From the NCBI GenBank assembly GCA_036583965.1, contig JAZBQD010000030.1, positions 56,173,551-56,237,550 on the forward strand: DNA of 64,000 nucleotides, written 5' to 3'. The stretch comes from Prunella strophiata. Lineage: Eukaryota > Chordata > Aves > Passeriformes > Prunellidae. Shown piece after piece: positions 35,507-49,100 of this stretch. Both the position numbers and the translations under genes were made by a program. Position 1 is the stretch's first letter; every line of letters begins with the position of its first letter. Under the pieces are notes generated by a model. It was not told where the DNA came from. It saw nothing but the letters and a program-made list of their open reading frames with translations, and did no database searches.

Positions 35507-37577
35507 GCTATGAATGAATAGAGGGAGTGGGGGAAAATACTTCATAGAAAAGGTGCCAAGAAAGAAGAAATTTGACTATGGGAGTGGAGTTGAGATTCTG
35601 AGAAGCTCTACCTGTAAGAGAGAAGAGCAATTCTGAGCAGATGAAGTTGAACAAAGATCAGGACTGGTCAGGCAGGAAAATACAAAAAGATAGGTCTTCT
35701 TCTGTTTATAACTATCTGACACACCCTTTTCCTTCTGAAAATCATGTTGATGGGAAATTTTCAAGTAGCTCTGCCTGATTAACACAGAGGAACATTGACA
35801 CCTTCTGTGCTTGTTACTATGCCCAGTCTCCTATCACTTTAGGCAGTGATGCCAGGGATGTCTGCTCAGAAATATGTGAACTGGTTTCCTCCCTACATCA
35901 TGACTATGACTGATGCATTTGGAGTGGCTTTCCCTGGGACATCTCTGGCAGAAAGCACACATACATTATCTGCCCAGTCCAGGGTACTGTGCAAGAGATG
36001 TGTATATAAAAGTATTTGTTCTTTAATGTACTGGGCTGAAAATTGTCACTCTCCACAAACTAGTTTTGTATGCTCCTCCATTGCAGCAATATTCCATTCA
36101 GATACCATGGTGCTGAGTATCAAATTAAAACATACAAACAAACAAATTAATTATCCTGGGTTATTAGGAAATTCTGTCTTTAGTTCTCCACCAGGGGGAA
36201 AAAAAGTTCACAAAGCTCTGTCCAGAGTAAAAAAAAAAAGCCCATACATTTTATTTGAAAACACATTCCATCTTCACAACACTTAAAAAATCAACACTTG
36301 CATTAAACCTGGCTTAAGGTTTATAGCATATGGCAGTCTTTAAAAGAGGAATATATCTGGAGGTTTTCATGACTTCATAAAACTACCTAAGCTACACATG
36401 CTGAAAGTGCTGCACATTAGATACTCTTGTCTTGGAATGTAATTGCCTTAAAGGTATAAAGGAGGCTGGGGCTAATAATTCCCCTAGCGTGACTATTCTC
36501 ATGTCTGTTCCACAGAGGAAGATAGAAGGATGTGGTATCATCAAAGAAGCATGTGTTGGGAGAAGGACGGGCTAATCCTTACACAGTTGTGCCCTGCATC
36601 TCAACTAAGGAATGAAAACCTTGCGAAAGGATTTCCTGCAATCCTACATACACTATATCCCTTAACCTATTAAATGCTATAATTGTTGCACTAAGATAAG
36701 AGATGCTTCCAAAGTAATCCTTGTTGGGTGGCCCAAGGTAATAAATTATTTGTTAATATCCCAGAGTTGTGCCATGCAGTGATAGTGATGGAAATTTGGC
36801 AAACCAACTCTACTTCTGTCAGATGAGTGAAAGAGCCACTTCACTCAAGGCTGGATGACAGATAGATGTAGAGATCATTTTATGAAGGAAATCTGAAGAG
36901 ATGGCTTATGATTAGGGTGGTGACTGAGAGAAATGACAAGAAAAAGAGAAGAGGGCAGTGAGTACTTTCTCATCCAGACAGTTTTACAGGCATAAGTCAG
37001 AAGCCTTTCTCTCTTAAAATACATATTGTCAATATAAGTTGGCTGCAAGATTCTGTTAATTTAGATTATTAACCTTTGGCACTGGTTTTGAGTTTGTGCA
37101 ACTGATTTGGGGGGTGGAATGGTTTTAAAGTATCTCTGTAATCTGTTTATATGGATTGATATGATTTTCTATAATTTAAGTAGAACAAGTAGAAAACTTG
37201 CTATCAGAGAGTGAAAAACTATGGCTTAAACAGGAGAAGCCAGATGTTATTAGAAATGAAGTGTTTGGTTCTCATTATGTACTACACAACCCCCAAACAG
37301 ACACAAATATTCCCTCCTCTGTGTGTGAGGGAGGGAAAATGCCTTGGGCTGGGATCCAAACCCATCCATGGACTGACTGAGTGGGGGAACACTGAGCAAA
37401 AACCCTTCCCCATGCTCTTGCAGCAGTTCTGCAGATTTCAGGGGATTACCCTGTGCTTCCTTTGCAGTGCACTGAGCTGGAATCCCTGCAGCTGTAAAAA
37501 TGTTATTATTTGTGTGGGGAGAAAAAAACCCTCAATCCCACAGTCAAAAGAGGCAATATCTCTGCCAGTTTTCTGCA
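35507..37577. other. Unique non-coding sequence
   Basis: No gene is recognised. The 146-codon frame at 35846-36286 shows no known domain. Confidence 0.6.
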
Positions 37578-37625
37578 TTATAATGCAGTGGTTAGAGCAC
37601 TCACTTTGGAGAAAAGTTTTTTTTT
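37578..37625 (+). mobile_element. Possible tRNA-derived SINE head (MIR-like)
   Basis: ATAATGCAGTGGTTAGAGCA followed by CTCACTTTGGAG matches the RNA polymerase III A-box region and following bases of MIR-type SINEs ('gtggttagagcac...ggactt'). Similarity stops at the T-run beginning about 37617. This is a short match, so moderate to low confidence. Confidence 0.4.
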
Positions 37626-38761
37626 TTAGGGTTCTTCTTAGCACAACAGAATCCTACTCACACCTTCCATCATTCTGAAGAGTGTAACCTGAGCTACCAA
37701 TTGTGATTAATTGCTTTCAATAATGTTTGTGAATGCACAGTTAGGGAATAAACACCATTTAGACACATCCTGAGTGTAAATGAAGAAGGACATAGTCCTG
37801 AGAGCCCAGGGCTCAGACAGAACACAGGTGAGCTATGTACTAGATGGGTTACTAAGTTCATATCTTGCCTTTTTCCTTCTTCCTCTTCTCAACCTTTTAT
37901 GAAGATTTCATTCCTTTCTGAATGCTGCAGGGTGAAAAGGTTCCACTCCCTGGGACACATTCACATCATTCTGACAAGTCTCTGTTCTGGAGCTTGGACA
38001 TTTTAAGGATGGTAGGAGATGTAGCCTTGACATTAATGAGTAAGTCTATGCTGAATTCTTTGCCTGCATGAAATTCCCAGAGGAGGTTGTCCCCAAGCTG
38101 TTTGGAAGCAATGCCCACTCAGGTACTAAGGATAACACCAGAGCACCATGGAGAAGACAGCTGGAACATACTACAGGAGTCAACAGTCTCCTTGCCCTCC
38201 ATCCCATTAAGTGTGGGTCTCACTAGAGAGATGAGGGGGTGTGAGCAGGTTACCAGTCTTGGAGGAGAAGGGGAGACAAATCCTCATTCACTGTTGCTTC
38301 TGTTGTGGCTGCCCACTAGCAAGAGAAGGTCTTTGTCTTTCCCCTCCCTTCCTGCAGGCTCACAGGTCACTCAGTGTTGGTTGGTGCCTGGCTGCCTCTG
38401 GGGCAGGGTTCTGCTGTGGCTGCTAGTGATAAAATGAGGACATGGCATGAGTGAAGGCCCTCAGGAGCTGGATGCTGTTGTTATCTAACTCCAGGCCCTT
38501 GATACATGTAAATGGACAATTTTGGTTATTGTTCTAATTACACTTTTCATTTCGATGACCCGTATGTGCTTAAGAAATTATTTGTAACCAGCCCATGATG
38601 AAACATTTTCTGTTTTTTCAGTAAGTAGGAATGGAGCAGGGGAGGATTAATGTGAGTGACTTTGAACAAACTCAAGGTTCTTGGTATGGCCATAGATGGG
38701 GAGAAAGAAAAATCTGTTAGAGCTACTATTTGCTGGGCTGCTTCTGCTGTCATCTGCCTTT

Positions 38762-38763
<2 letters not shown>
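37626..38763. other. Unique non-coding sequence
   Basis: Nothing is recognised. Confidence 0.6.

Positions 38764-38795
<32 letters not shown>
38764..38795. repeat. Homopolymer T32
   Basis: An uninterrupted run of 32 T, followed by GCTGGCTCCTGCTGGCTCTC. As at 34 kb, a GC-richer patch borders its 3' side. Confidence 0.95.
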
Positions 38796-38799
<4 letters not shown>

Positions 38800-40692
38800 G
38801 CTCCTGCTGGCTCTCCTGTACTTCAGACATTCGGGGACCCCATGACAGCTGAGGCTTTTTAGAGAAAAACCTGTTCCAAGCTTGATATTTCCTGCAGACA
38901 CCACGAGGCCTCTGGCACAGCTTGGCTTAGCACTGAAAGGGTAAGATAGGTTCTTTTTTCTAGGGCACCTAGGAAGCATAGGTCTGTCTGCTCTTTGTGG
39001 AGAAGCACACAGCACACATCCAAAGAGTCAGGCATGACTCACCTTCCCATACAAATAATTACTTCATTATATGTTGTGTCATGTATTCTCCTAACAATCC
39101 TTTTCCCTGCCATTATAGTGTAAGCTTGTTTATTCCTTTAACCCTGTGCTCAGCATGCACTCGAATGCCAATCATTACCAGCACCATGTGTTCAGTTCAA
39201 ATTATATCCCTTGGAGCTCTTTATTCGGTTGTTTTCAGGTCCCTATGCACTATTTACACAGTGCCACATATGTTTTGAGGAGCCCTGAGATGAATCTCAG
39301 ACATGCTGCTCATTAGGCTACTGTCTAGCTGCTAAACAGTACCGATTCTCAGATGCCCTTTGGTGGCAGAGTTACAATAATTGGACTTTTAGGTCTGTAT
39401 AGTCCATGACTTCACCCTTCAATGACACTGGCCCATGGCCTGCTGAGGGAATCTGGACCAATGAATGATAAATATGGCAGGGTGGCAATAGGGTGTTTAA
39501 ACTGTAACCTTCAATAAAGGTTTTATGAATTGACGGGTATTTCCTGAGCACACAGTGTTCTAATGAATGTAACCAAATATTTGGAGGAGACAAGTAATTA
39601 GATGTGAGTGAATAAAAGAGCCTATTAAACCATCTGGACAGTTCAAAGAATTGGTAATTTTCAGATAAAACATTGAGAGTTTAGGACACCAGTTAAAATC
39701 TGACCTGTGTTAATGGTGATTAGGCATTGCTATCACCTGATGACCAGCTGGGAGACATAGGTGAGATGAGTCAGGGATTGCTTTTGTGTTTATGACTAAT
39801 TTTGGAGAAAAGATTTTCATATTCTTGTAATCTTTCCAATAGTTCCCCAGCAGGAAGATGAAATTTTAGATTATTTTTGTCTCCATCAGTGTTCATTTAA
39901 ATTTAAATTGGGATGTTAGATGTGGGAAAGCTTGTGTTTCTATGACAAATTAAATGTGTGCTCTGACGATTAAAAGAGAAGCTGAAATCCCCAAATGGAT
40001 GATTTTCAGGGAAAAGTGGAAAATTCCATGGAAAAAAAGTCTGAAATCTACAAAAATGCTTTATATGGAGCACAGGCAGACATGGAAGGTTGAAAAAAGG
40101 AACAGACAGCTATCTGAAACCTGCTTATAAGATATATTTGTCAGCAAAAGAAAATCACTTGAAATATTTCAATCCTCCGCAATTAAGAAACCAAGCCCTC
40201 AAATGAGTAAGAAACTGTGAAGGAGGCATTACATAAATAAGTTCTATTTGAATTAGAAAGAAGTTAAATTAAAGTGGGTGGAGGTTGACTCTCACTTTGC
40301 AAAACTGGTGTTTACCACTGTCATAGCTGAGAACAAATTTAAAAGGCAAAGACAGCTGCATTCATCTACAGCCAGTCTAACAAGCTGCTAATCTCTCCCA
40401 GCTAAAAAGCTGCTTATGTGACCCAGTACTATGCTTAGCAGGAAGTCACCTTAGTCAAGAGACTCTAAATGTTTAGGAGTGGTGTTATTCTCTCCTCCTT
40501 TTGATGCTGCTAGATTCGGCTGGGGCTGTGGTTAAGCATGGGAGGAAAGAAGCACAGAGATGCTCCAGCCTACTTTGGTTCTTTGCCTAAAAAACAGAAG
40601 AGTTGTGTATTTCATTCTCAAGCTTCTGTCCACACTCCAAGGTTATTTAACTCACTAAGTGCTTGTTTGTTAAACTCCTCCTGGAGAAAGAG
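38796..40692. other. Unique non-coding sequence
   Basis: Nothing is recognised. TTCAATAAAGG near 39.51 kb is a polyA-signal-like word without supporting context. Confidence 0.6.
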
Positions 40693-40720
40693 GTGAGTGC
40701 TGAGCCGTGAGTGCTGAGCT
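40693..40720. repeat. 14-bp tandem duplication
   Basis: GTGAGTGCTGAGC followed by C, then GTGAGTGCTGAGC followed by T, directly adjacent: two 14-bp units with one difference. Confidence 0.9.
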
Positions 40721-43700
40721 GCTTGGGGCAGATGTCTTCGCGCCTTATGCAGTGCTGTAACACCATGTGCACTGAGTGCTAGGAAATGTGGGGCTGAAGA
40801 AGGATTGCCCTATTTTAAGGTCCTTATGGAGTAGGCTAGGCTTAGGTCCTTCACTGGTACTTTAGACTTACCATTAAAAGCTTACAGTCTTATATGCTGG
40901 GCACTAGTGGGGGACATGGAGGGAATTGGATGTTCAAGAAGAGTCTAAAGAAGAAAGTTTGGTGAGGAGCTTCCTGAGTGGGCCATGGAGAGTTGCCTTC
41001 AGCTAGAGGAAAGCCAGCTTTTCTTCTCTTCACATAGTGGTAAGCCACCTTCTGTAGTTAAGTGTGTTACCCACAGTAGTCTTCTGTTGGAAAAGCAAGC
41101 AGCAGTCTGGAATAAGAGGATAAGGATAAGGAATCCTCTGAAGGCCTAGGGACAGTTTCTGCCTGATAGCGAAGGTCTCCAACCCAAGCTTCCCATCCTT
41201 CTGATGACTGCTATAACCAGGAGTTTGCAAGTACCAGGTTAGTGTCTCATTTTGGAGTATTCTGTTCGATATGTGCTATTTAAGTATTCATAGGAGCAGA
41301 TACTGTGTTGGAGGTCTCTCCCAGGTGAGTCTTCCAAACATCAAACTACAGCATCTCTCCCTCTCTCTCTAGCCTAATGAATATTTAAGATATGATAGTG
41401 ATGACAGCCATAGAAAAGCCCATGAGAAAATTAATTCCATCTTCTTAGCAGGGTTTCAAGAGTGTGCCGTAAGTAAAGCATTGGGGCCACACTGAATATG
41501 GAGGATAAAAGAAAAGGTTGAATAGCTTACTCATTAAGTGAGCACCATCAAGCATGAGTACAGAACAAGGCAAGGACTATGTGGAAAAATTAGTATGTCA
41601 TCAAGTAATTAAAGAGTGTGGTACAATGCTTATTTATAAGGGACTGAATTAATGTTTTCAGGAAATCTTAATTTTGGCATTTACTCGCACTGGAATGTTT
41701 GACTTTACAATCTGAGTAATATTAATTTAGAGTATCTTTTTGTGTAGATAAACTTGACATAAAAAGGAAGTGAGGGAGCCTCACAAAACCTTAAAAAACA
41801 TACTCCTTTTTTCCTCCACCCCAATCATCTCTGAATACAAAATTATGGTAGCTGGTTGAGATTCGTAATCAAAAGGTGAAAATGTAGTGTACTTGATTAT
41901 TGCCACTGCATTTCCTCTGTAGTAATCATTTTCCTATTTTAATTCCAAGCATTCTCTACCTCATCACTTTGCAGACTAACACGTAATGAATGCTATCAAC
42001 AGGAGGTTTTTACAAAAGCCTCTACTGCTGCAGTTGGAGTTAATCAGGGAGAGAGCAGGGGCATTATAAAGAGTGAGGTTTCGAAGAGACATTAGAATAG
42101 ATGGCTAAATAATAAAAAGTAATGAAGGTAGAATATTTTGCCTGCTGTTCTGCTGATGAATTTGCCCATGAGCAGATCGGAATATTTTAAAAACATATTA
42201 GTTTTTCAAAATCATTTGTCAAGGGTCAAATACTTTCCTGGTTACTCATATTGAAGCAAGAGAAACCTATCTGTGGAACAAGCTGCTTCTTTGTGGGAAT
42301 AGATGTGAGGAAATCTGTTCCCAATTAATTTATGGAAATAATTCTCCATTTCATAAGTGACTCTTTGTGTGTGTTTGTTATCCAGAATGTGGATGGTTTT
42401 GACTGATCTTATAAGTAATGTGGCATGTTACAATGTGTCACAATACACTGAACTCGGTTTATAATAAAAATATTTAGTTATCTACTGTTGTAAGTTAAGC
42501 TCTCTGTTTTCTGGTATTCATAGATAGTTGCCCTTCTCAACAGTTCTTCCCCTTTCTCTAGGAACATTTCCCTAAAACAATGGGAGAAAATAAACACAGT
42601 AGGGACTGAAGTGAATTAATTTTGCCATCCACAAGGATGTGTGTGATTTTTATTTGGGAAGAGGGCTGTATTTGCCTAGCACTAATGATTAATGACTGAT
42701 GAAAGGGTTATTTTTAGTAATACACATGAGAATAGTCAGACATGAAAATACACACATGGTGTTTCTAAATTCTCTAATGCTTTTATAGTGAAAAGATAAT
42801 GGACATAAAAAAATGTGTCTTGTGGATAGCTAAAGCAATTATTATGTTTTATAAAACACTTCTTATATTGATTTGTCAGAAGCCTTTTATGTTTCGGTAG
42901 CTTGCCAAAGAGTCATTATGGCATAATATCTCTCCTAGTCTGTAATACACATTTGTTTCCACTTAAGCAAAAGCGCTTCTAAATGTCACATTTGGGTGAA
43001 TTGAGACACACAAGCAAATATAATTTAAAATTTTTGCAGTCCTGCAGGATTTTCTGAGAGTCTTTGGAGTATTTTTGAAGTGGAAAACAACAGAGGTTAA
43101 AACTGGATACTTTTATCATCTCACTCACACTGAAATGACTAACTCTGGAAGAGTAGAGGTGTGCTCACAGTCTGCCCACAGCATCCATACAAAGAACCCA
43201 TAGAAGAATTCTGTTTATTAGCTGACTGCTAAGTTTCTCCTCTCTTTCTAGGCTGACTTTTAAATAGGGGATGCGACTCAGTCACAACTAGAAGGGAGTT
43301 GCTGAAACCCAGTTTTGCAGTTCCAGATCTATTTGGGTTTAGCAGTTTTGCTGGCTACATGAGGATGATTTCTTCATTGAAGAGTAGAATGAGATTTTAG
43401 TTTTTTGGGATTTCAGGCCAAATTATGCTATGTGCTTGGGTTTACCACTAGTATGACAAGAGGCAGGCCTTTGCTGCCAGACAATCAGGGCAGACTCAGA
43501 GGTGTGGACTTTAGATGCTTTTGACCTGTGTATCAGGATGGTGACAGTGGCAATCCTGCCAACTGCAGCTACAGTTATTTGGGTTATTTTGGGTTCTTCA
43601 GGTCAGCCTATATTGCACTTAGGAACCAATATGCATTATTAAAACACAATGTAGTCACGTTTAACTTCTCAAATGTCATATCTTGGGCATCTTTCAGGGA

Positions 43701-44567
43701 TTTATTAAAGATAATTGCCTCTTTTCAATGGAAAGCTTTTTCTCTCTATATATAACAGCTGATATGTTAAGCTTGGCACAACTGAAGGGGAAGACTAATT
43801 GTCTGAAATTGGCTTTTTTGTTCAGTTTTGTTCAGTTGGATCCAACTGGTTTAATTTAGAATATTCTCTGCGTCAAGTTGGTGACCGTCGTGTTTTAACT
43901 GGGAATACAGATGCAGCTTTTTCACCCAAGGAGTTAATTTATGACTGTGACCAAATTGCCCCTTTGCTGTAGAAAGACATCCAGAGGTCAGTCCATGGAC
44001 CAAGATTTGTGTGGCACAATGTAGCTTGTGTTCCCATGCGGGCTAGCTCCTCTCCAGCAGACTGGGGTTTGAAATAGCCCGGACTGGGCCAGGCTCTATT
44101 GAAAAGCTGGGGTCCTCCATTTACTCTAGCTTCTTAATCTTCTAGTGTCAGTGTTATGGATGTGCCTGTTTTAGGATCTAAAAGGTAAAACACAGTATTT
44201 ACTGTATATTAACTCATATGGATTCTGCTTTCAATGGCTGAGTCAGGCAGCAAGTTTTGGGTGTTGCCTTGCATTTCCTTTGCATCCCTGCCTTGCATGA
44301 AAGGGCTTCAAGAAATAAGCCTGTTGTTTTGCTGTCAATGAGGACTATAGATTAGCACTTCAGTAGGGAGTCACAGATATGCTGAATAAATTAAAGAATT
44401 GTAGTGTGAAATGAAGAGGTTTTTTATTGTAATGACTGGTTCCAGTAGAAACTGAAACTTATCTTTATTCAGAAAGTAGGAGGAGTAAAAGCAAAGGAAA
44501 TTAATTTTTCTCCTACAACAATAGCAGCCCTAATAAAGGGAGAATACTTTTGATGGGAGAAGATATT
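40721..44567. other. Unique AT-rich non-coding sequence
   Basis: No gene is seen and open frames are short. Around 41.9-42.1 kb (GCAGACTAACACGTAATGAA region) the sequence has the look of a conserved element, which cannot be tested here. Confidence 0.55.
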
Positions 44568-46028
44568 GCAGAACCACAGAGCAACTGAGGTTGGAAGGGA
44601 CCTCTAGGGGTTATTGGGTCTAATCCCCTGCTCAAGCAGGATCACTTAGAGGCAGCTTCTCAGGAAAATGTCCAGATGGCTTTGAATACCTCCATGGAGG
44701 GAGACTCTGTAACCTCTATGGCCAACTTGCTGCCAGTTCACCTTAAGAAAGTGTTACCTTATGTTTAGGAGGACCTTCCTGTATTTGTGTTTGTGCATAT
44801 TGCCTTTTTTCTGTTACTGGGCATCACTGAGAAGAATCTGGCTACATCTTCTTTGCACCCTCCCTTCAATTATTCATATTCCTTCATAAAATTGTCCCGA
44901 GCCTTCTCTTCTCCGGGCTAAAGCTCCCTCACTCGCTCCTTGTACATAAGGTACTCTTGTCCCTTAATCATCCCCATGGCCTTTTTTTGGACTCTCCACC
45001 AGTATGCCCATGTCTCTCTGGTATGGAGGAGCCCAGAGCTGGATAGAGTACTCCCAGTGTGGACACATCGGTGCTGGATAGGGAGTAAGGATCAGCTCTC
45101 TCCACCTTGATGACAATATTTTGTGTAATGCAGCCTAGGATACTATTGGCCTTCTTTGCAAACAGGGCACACTGCTGGCCCATACTCAACCTTGTGTCCA
45201 CATTTGAATTTACTTTCCAGTTGACCCCCAGGATGTGATCCTGCCTGGGGTTTTTCCTCCCCAGATATAAGATTTTGCACATTTCTTGTTGAACTTCATG
45301 AGGCTCCTGTTAACTCATTTCTCCAGATTGCTGAAGTTCCTTGGTATGTCAGCTCGACCCTCTGGAGTATCAGCCACTCCTTGTTTTGTCTTATTGGGAA
45401 ATATGCTGAGAGCCACACCTTGTCCCATCATCCTGATTATTGTTGAAGATGTTGAATAGGATTGGAGCCTTTATCCCAGGGTGACAGGCTGGGCTGCCTT
45501 GCTAATTAATGCCTGGACTGACTAGACTTTATGCTGCTGATTACCACCCTCTGGGCCCAGCCATGCAACCAGTTTTCAATGCACTGTCACAGTCTGCTCA
45601 TCCAGCCTATACTTCATCAAGCTTCTCTTGGAGGATCTTAAGGGAGACACTGTTAAAAGCCTTACTGAGATCCAGGCACACAATATCTGCTGCTCTTCCT
45701 GCACCTACCAGTTATTTCATCATAGGAGCTGATCAGGTTGGTCAAGCATGGCTTCATTTTGATGGATCCATGCTGACTATTCCTGATGGTTTTCTTGTCC
45801 TTACTGTGCCTGGATGTAGTTTCCAGGATTAGTGGCTCCATCATCTTCCCAGTGTGACTGGCCTATAGTTCCCTGGATCACCCCTCTTGCCCTTTTCAAA
45901 GACAAGAATGAGTTTTACTTTCCTTCCTTCCTTCCTCAGGTACTTGTTGCCATGCTTATTTAAAGGTAATTGAAAGTACTGACATCAGCCAGATCCCTCA
46001 GCACCTGCAGGCACATCCCATCAGTGAG
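44568..46028 (-). mobile_element. CR1 LINE, 5'-truncated, about 1.46 kb
   Basis: The largest transposon in the window. On the plus strand it opens with the reverse complement of a CR1 3' end (GAACCACAGAGCAACTGAGG, TTGGAAGGGACCTC). It then passes through the 3' non-coding region (TGCTCAAGCAGG, ACCTCCATGGAGG) into reverse-transcriptase sequence on the minus strand. It stops near GCAGGCACATCCCATCAG (about 46028), so the N-terminal part of ORF2 and ORF1 are missing by 5' truncation, normal for CR1. Inside is a short TTCC run (45920-45938). A CR1 tail in the other orientation follows at once. Confidence 0.95.
44968..46000 (-). pseudogene. CR1 ORF2 reverse-transcriptase remnant, inactive
   Basis: This is the decayed C-terminal half of the CR1 ORF2 polyprotein (endonuclease plus reverse transcriptase), which in a live element copies the element's RNA into DNA at a nicked target. 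Minus-strand frames keep recognisable pieces. One near 45.65-45.69 kb reads LDLSKAFN, the region A motif with its aspartate. GVADTPEGRAD lies near 45.35 kb, and QQCALFAKKANSILGCI near 45.14-45.19 kb. The catalytic F-A-D-D box is destroyed: at 45387-45401 it reads FPNKT, so both aspartates are lost. Frameshifts and stops break the reading frame into at least two pieces (about 44968-45282 and 45662-45844 stay open). It has no upstream promoter and is a dead relic. Confidence 0.9.
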
Positions 46029-46049
46029 TGCTCTGGTCTAATTGATAAG

Positions 46050-46128
46050 ATGGTGGTCAGTCAAGGGCTGGGCTTGATGGTGTCAGAGGTCTTTTACAAC
46101 CTAAATGATTCTGTGATTTCGTGATTCT
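46050..46128 (+). mobile_element. CR1 LINE tail, very short, opposite orientation
   Basis: GGGCTTGATGGTGTCAGAGG, TCTTTTACAACCTAAATGAT and TCTGTGATTTCGTGATTCTC reproduce the last bases of a CR1 plus strand, ending with the terminal octamers. It lies within about 20 bases of the 5'-truncated end of the reversed CR1 copy, so the two form an opposed pair. Confidence 0.88.
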
Positions 46129-49100
46129 CTGTTCCCATCCATGAAGCTAAAATTATCCCCAAACTCAGGCTGTCTGTGCCCAAGTATCTGTTGTGAATGG
46201 CCTCAGAGTGGTGCTAATATTTTAATAGTGCTGTGAAAAGAAAGCTGCTCTGAGCCAGAAGTGTGCCAGAGAAACTACGTTCAAATTAATATACTTGGGC
46301 CCATGCCCTGGTCCTTTTTCTTTTATTGATATTGATGCATCCATGTAGTCTGAGCAGTTGCTTTCTCCAGGGAAGAGTTTCACATGATTTACTGCTACTT
46401 AAATTTGTCTCTTTTGCCTCTGGCTTTCTAAAAGTACCTGGAACTTACAGCATGGAATAGGAGTTCACCAGCCCAGACAGCCATTGCTTGAAATCTTGGT
46501 GTTCCACTGCCCTGTAAAAGCAGGAAGATTGTCTGGGAATGGAGACTGATGATATTTTTTAATGGAACAAGAACAACTGTATTTAATTTTTAATTTATAA
46601 AAGAATTGAGTGTTTGTACAGGAAGGGATTTGAAGCCTTTTGTGTGGTATTTTTTAAATTTTATTTTGTTTTAGATAAAGGCAGCCCAAGCTGTTGTTCT
46701 TAAGCACAGTAGTTTTACAAGCAAGCTCTCATAGGAGTGAAGAGTTACTCCCCAATGCTTAAACATTATTCTGTATAATTATGGATATTTTTTCCTTCCA
46801 AAAATATATTTTTTTTGAGAAGCTGACATTTCAAAGGCTTTCAATTCTGTGTGTCACTATCAAATAATCTTTTTTGTACTTGGCTGTTTATTATTGGATT
46901 GCAACAACGATAAAGCTCTAGGGGTTTTGTCTCCTTTGGTATGTTAATTAGCTATTTTCCCTTTGATCTTTTTCTTACTGAAAAGAGTGAAAAACTATCT
47001 CGGTAGGGAATCTTACTGATGTACATTCATCCCCTCATCTCCATAATCTGAGGATCAGAGGGAGACAACAAATTTCACTGCTGAGTGAGGTTGCTATAGG
47101 CCTTAGTTATAATGTACTTGGTTTCTAAATAATCCCACCACCATTTATATTTGGAATACTGAAGAGGAACCTTTGAGAAAAAGAAATGCAAAAATAATTA
47201 ATTTTAAACTGTGAACTACCTTCATTAATTTAAATTTTTCTTGAAGTTTTATGCTCATGCATATGCCACAAGCTCTTTCTTGTATGCCTCTACACATTTT
47301 TTTCCTTTTTTTTCTGCTTCTATTTTACTGTTGGCTTTTGATACATTTTCAGTTCTCAAAGAAATAAAATATAGGCTAAGCCCAGAGTAACTATTGAGTG
47401 AACTTTTAAAGTAATAAATGTTAGAATAGTTTTCCTATGGAAATGATGAAACTCCTGTAACTTTGGACCGTTGAAAAGGATTGGGCAGAACTGTGGAGTG
47501 GTGGGGAAAAAGCTTATACATATACCCATTCAGATAATACGTATGTATTTCTGCTTCTAAAAGTCCTTCCTCAAAAGCTGTCAGCCTCATATAGCATTTC
47601 TTGAAAAAGATGAAGTAAAAGCATTTCAGTGAGAGGCAGAGGCAGATCTCCTTCGTGGGGCAGTCCATCAATGGCCGAAGTGTAGGCAAGATTACTCACT
47701 GGAGACTTTCCAAACTGTTTCTTTGAGCCAGTTTATCCATTTCCCCAGGAGATGGACAAAGCATGAGGCAACCTTGCTGCTGAGATTCTTGTATCCTGCA
47801 ATGGGGGGTGTGATCAGATCTTAATATTCACAGTAGAGACAATTATATTTGAAATGGTCATGTAGTCTGCCTTGGCAGTCAGGGAAGGGAAGCTGGCACA
47901 TGCAGAGCAAGAATGATGCTATGCCAAAGGAAATGTCAGGTGAACTCTTCCCTAATAGCATCCATTTCTCTCTCCAGTGCCCAGTTCATATCTGTATCAA
48001 ATTGATACTGGTGTTTTCTGAAATGGGATGGGACAAATCCTCTTCCAGGTTACCTTGCATGTGGAAAGGTGAGGGAGTACCTAAGGTGCTCTTGCTGCTG
48101 TCCAACCATTGCTGCTGTTGCAGCTCATCATTATTGTCTCAGCTGTGTGCATGCACGGGAGGAGGTGCAGGACTGTTTTTGTAGTACAGATGTATCACCT
48201 GCTGAGGGATGTGTTGGTATTCTCCTGCTGTGAACCCTGGGCTCGGAAACCATCCCATTAACTTGCAAGAAGTTCAATTCAGTCATTAAAATATAGTGTT
48301 TAATTTAATCTGAGGTGCCTGACTGGAATCTTGGACACCCATACGGGTCTGACTTATGAAAGAGACATCACTAACAAAAGTTGCAAGTTCTCCTGGAGCG
48401 GCTGGAAGTCTTATGGCATCTTTTATGACACTTAGCTCAATGTCACTCTAAGAGTGGATGCACATTGAGGCACTGAAATTTGTGTTTACATGCAAGTGAA
48501 GCGTCTAAGCCTCCATCACAATGGATCAAGGTTGAGTCAATGCAGTAGAATCTTGAGAGCTAATAGCCTCAGTCTAAAAGAAATACTTTCATGTGACCAG
48601 CTGATTTCAAATATCTGATGGGCTTCTACATGCTGGACCTGAATTCCATCCCTGCTATGTACATGTCCAGTTCAATGTGCATACATTATTGTGGTACCTA
48701 CTGCAGTTTAAGATACTCCTGCTTGGCTACTAGCTCCTATGCCAGGAGGACATAGGTCCTTTGTCATATGTGACAACCCCATTGGATACTGCAGTCCCTC
48801 TAAGACACCTGAAATGGCACTAGGTACCTATATATGTGCAATGGACTTGAGCATTAGATGTCTGCTTTTTTGTGAGCTCAGAAGTTCCCCAGAAAATATC
48901 TCTTTTTCTCCACTGAGTACAAAAGATGTCTAGTTCAGATGTTGAGACATCTGTGGTAGACCTCTAGATGTGATCAAGTGAATTCCAAATCAAGTTTCTG
49001 GTTTTCTGGGCACATGCATCTCAAAGATACCTGGGATTCCTACTTTTTCCAAGGTGGTAGTACATTTGCCGTTTCTCTGGAGCATGATATAGTCCTCTGC

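Noticed and set aside
45509..45832. 107-codon plus-strand frame
   Set aside because: It lies antisense to CR1 reverse-transcriptase sequence and is a shadow frame.
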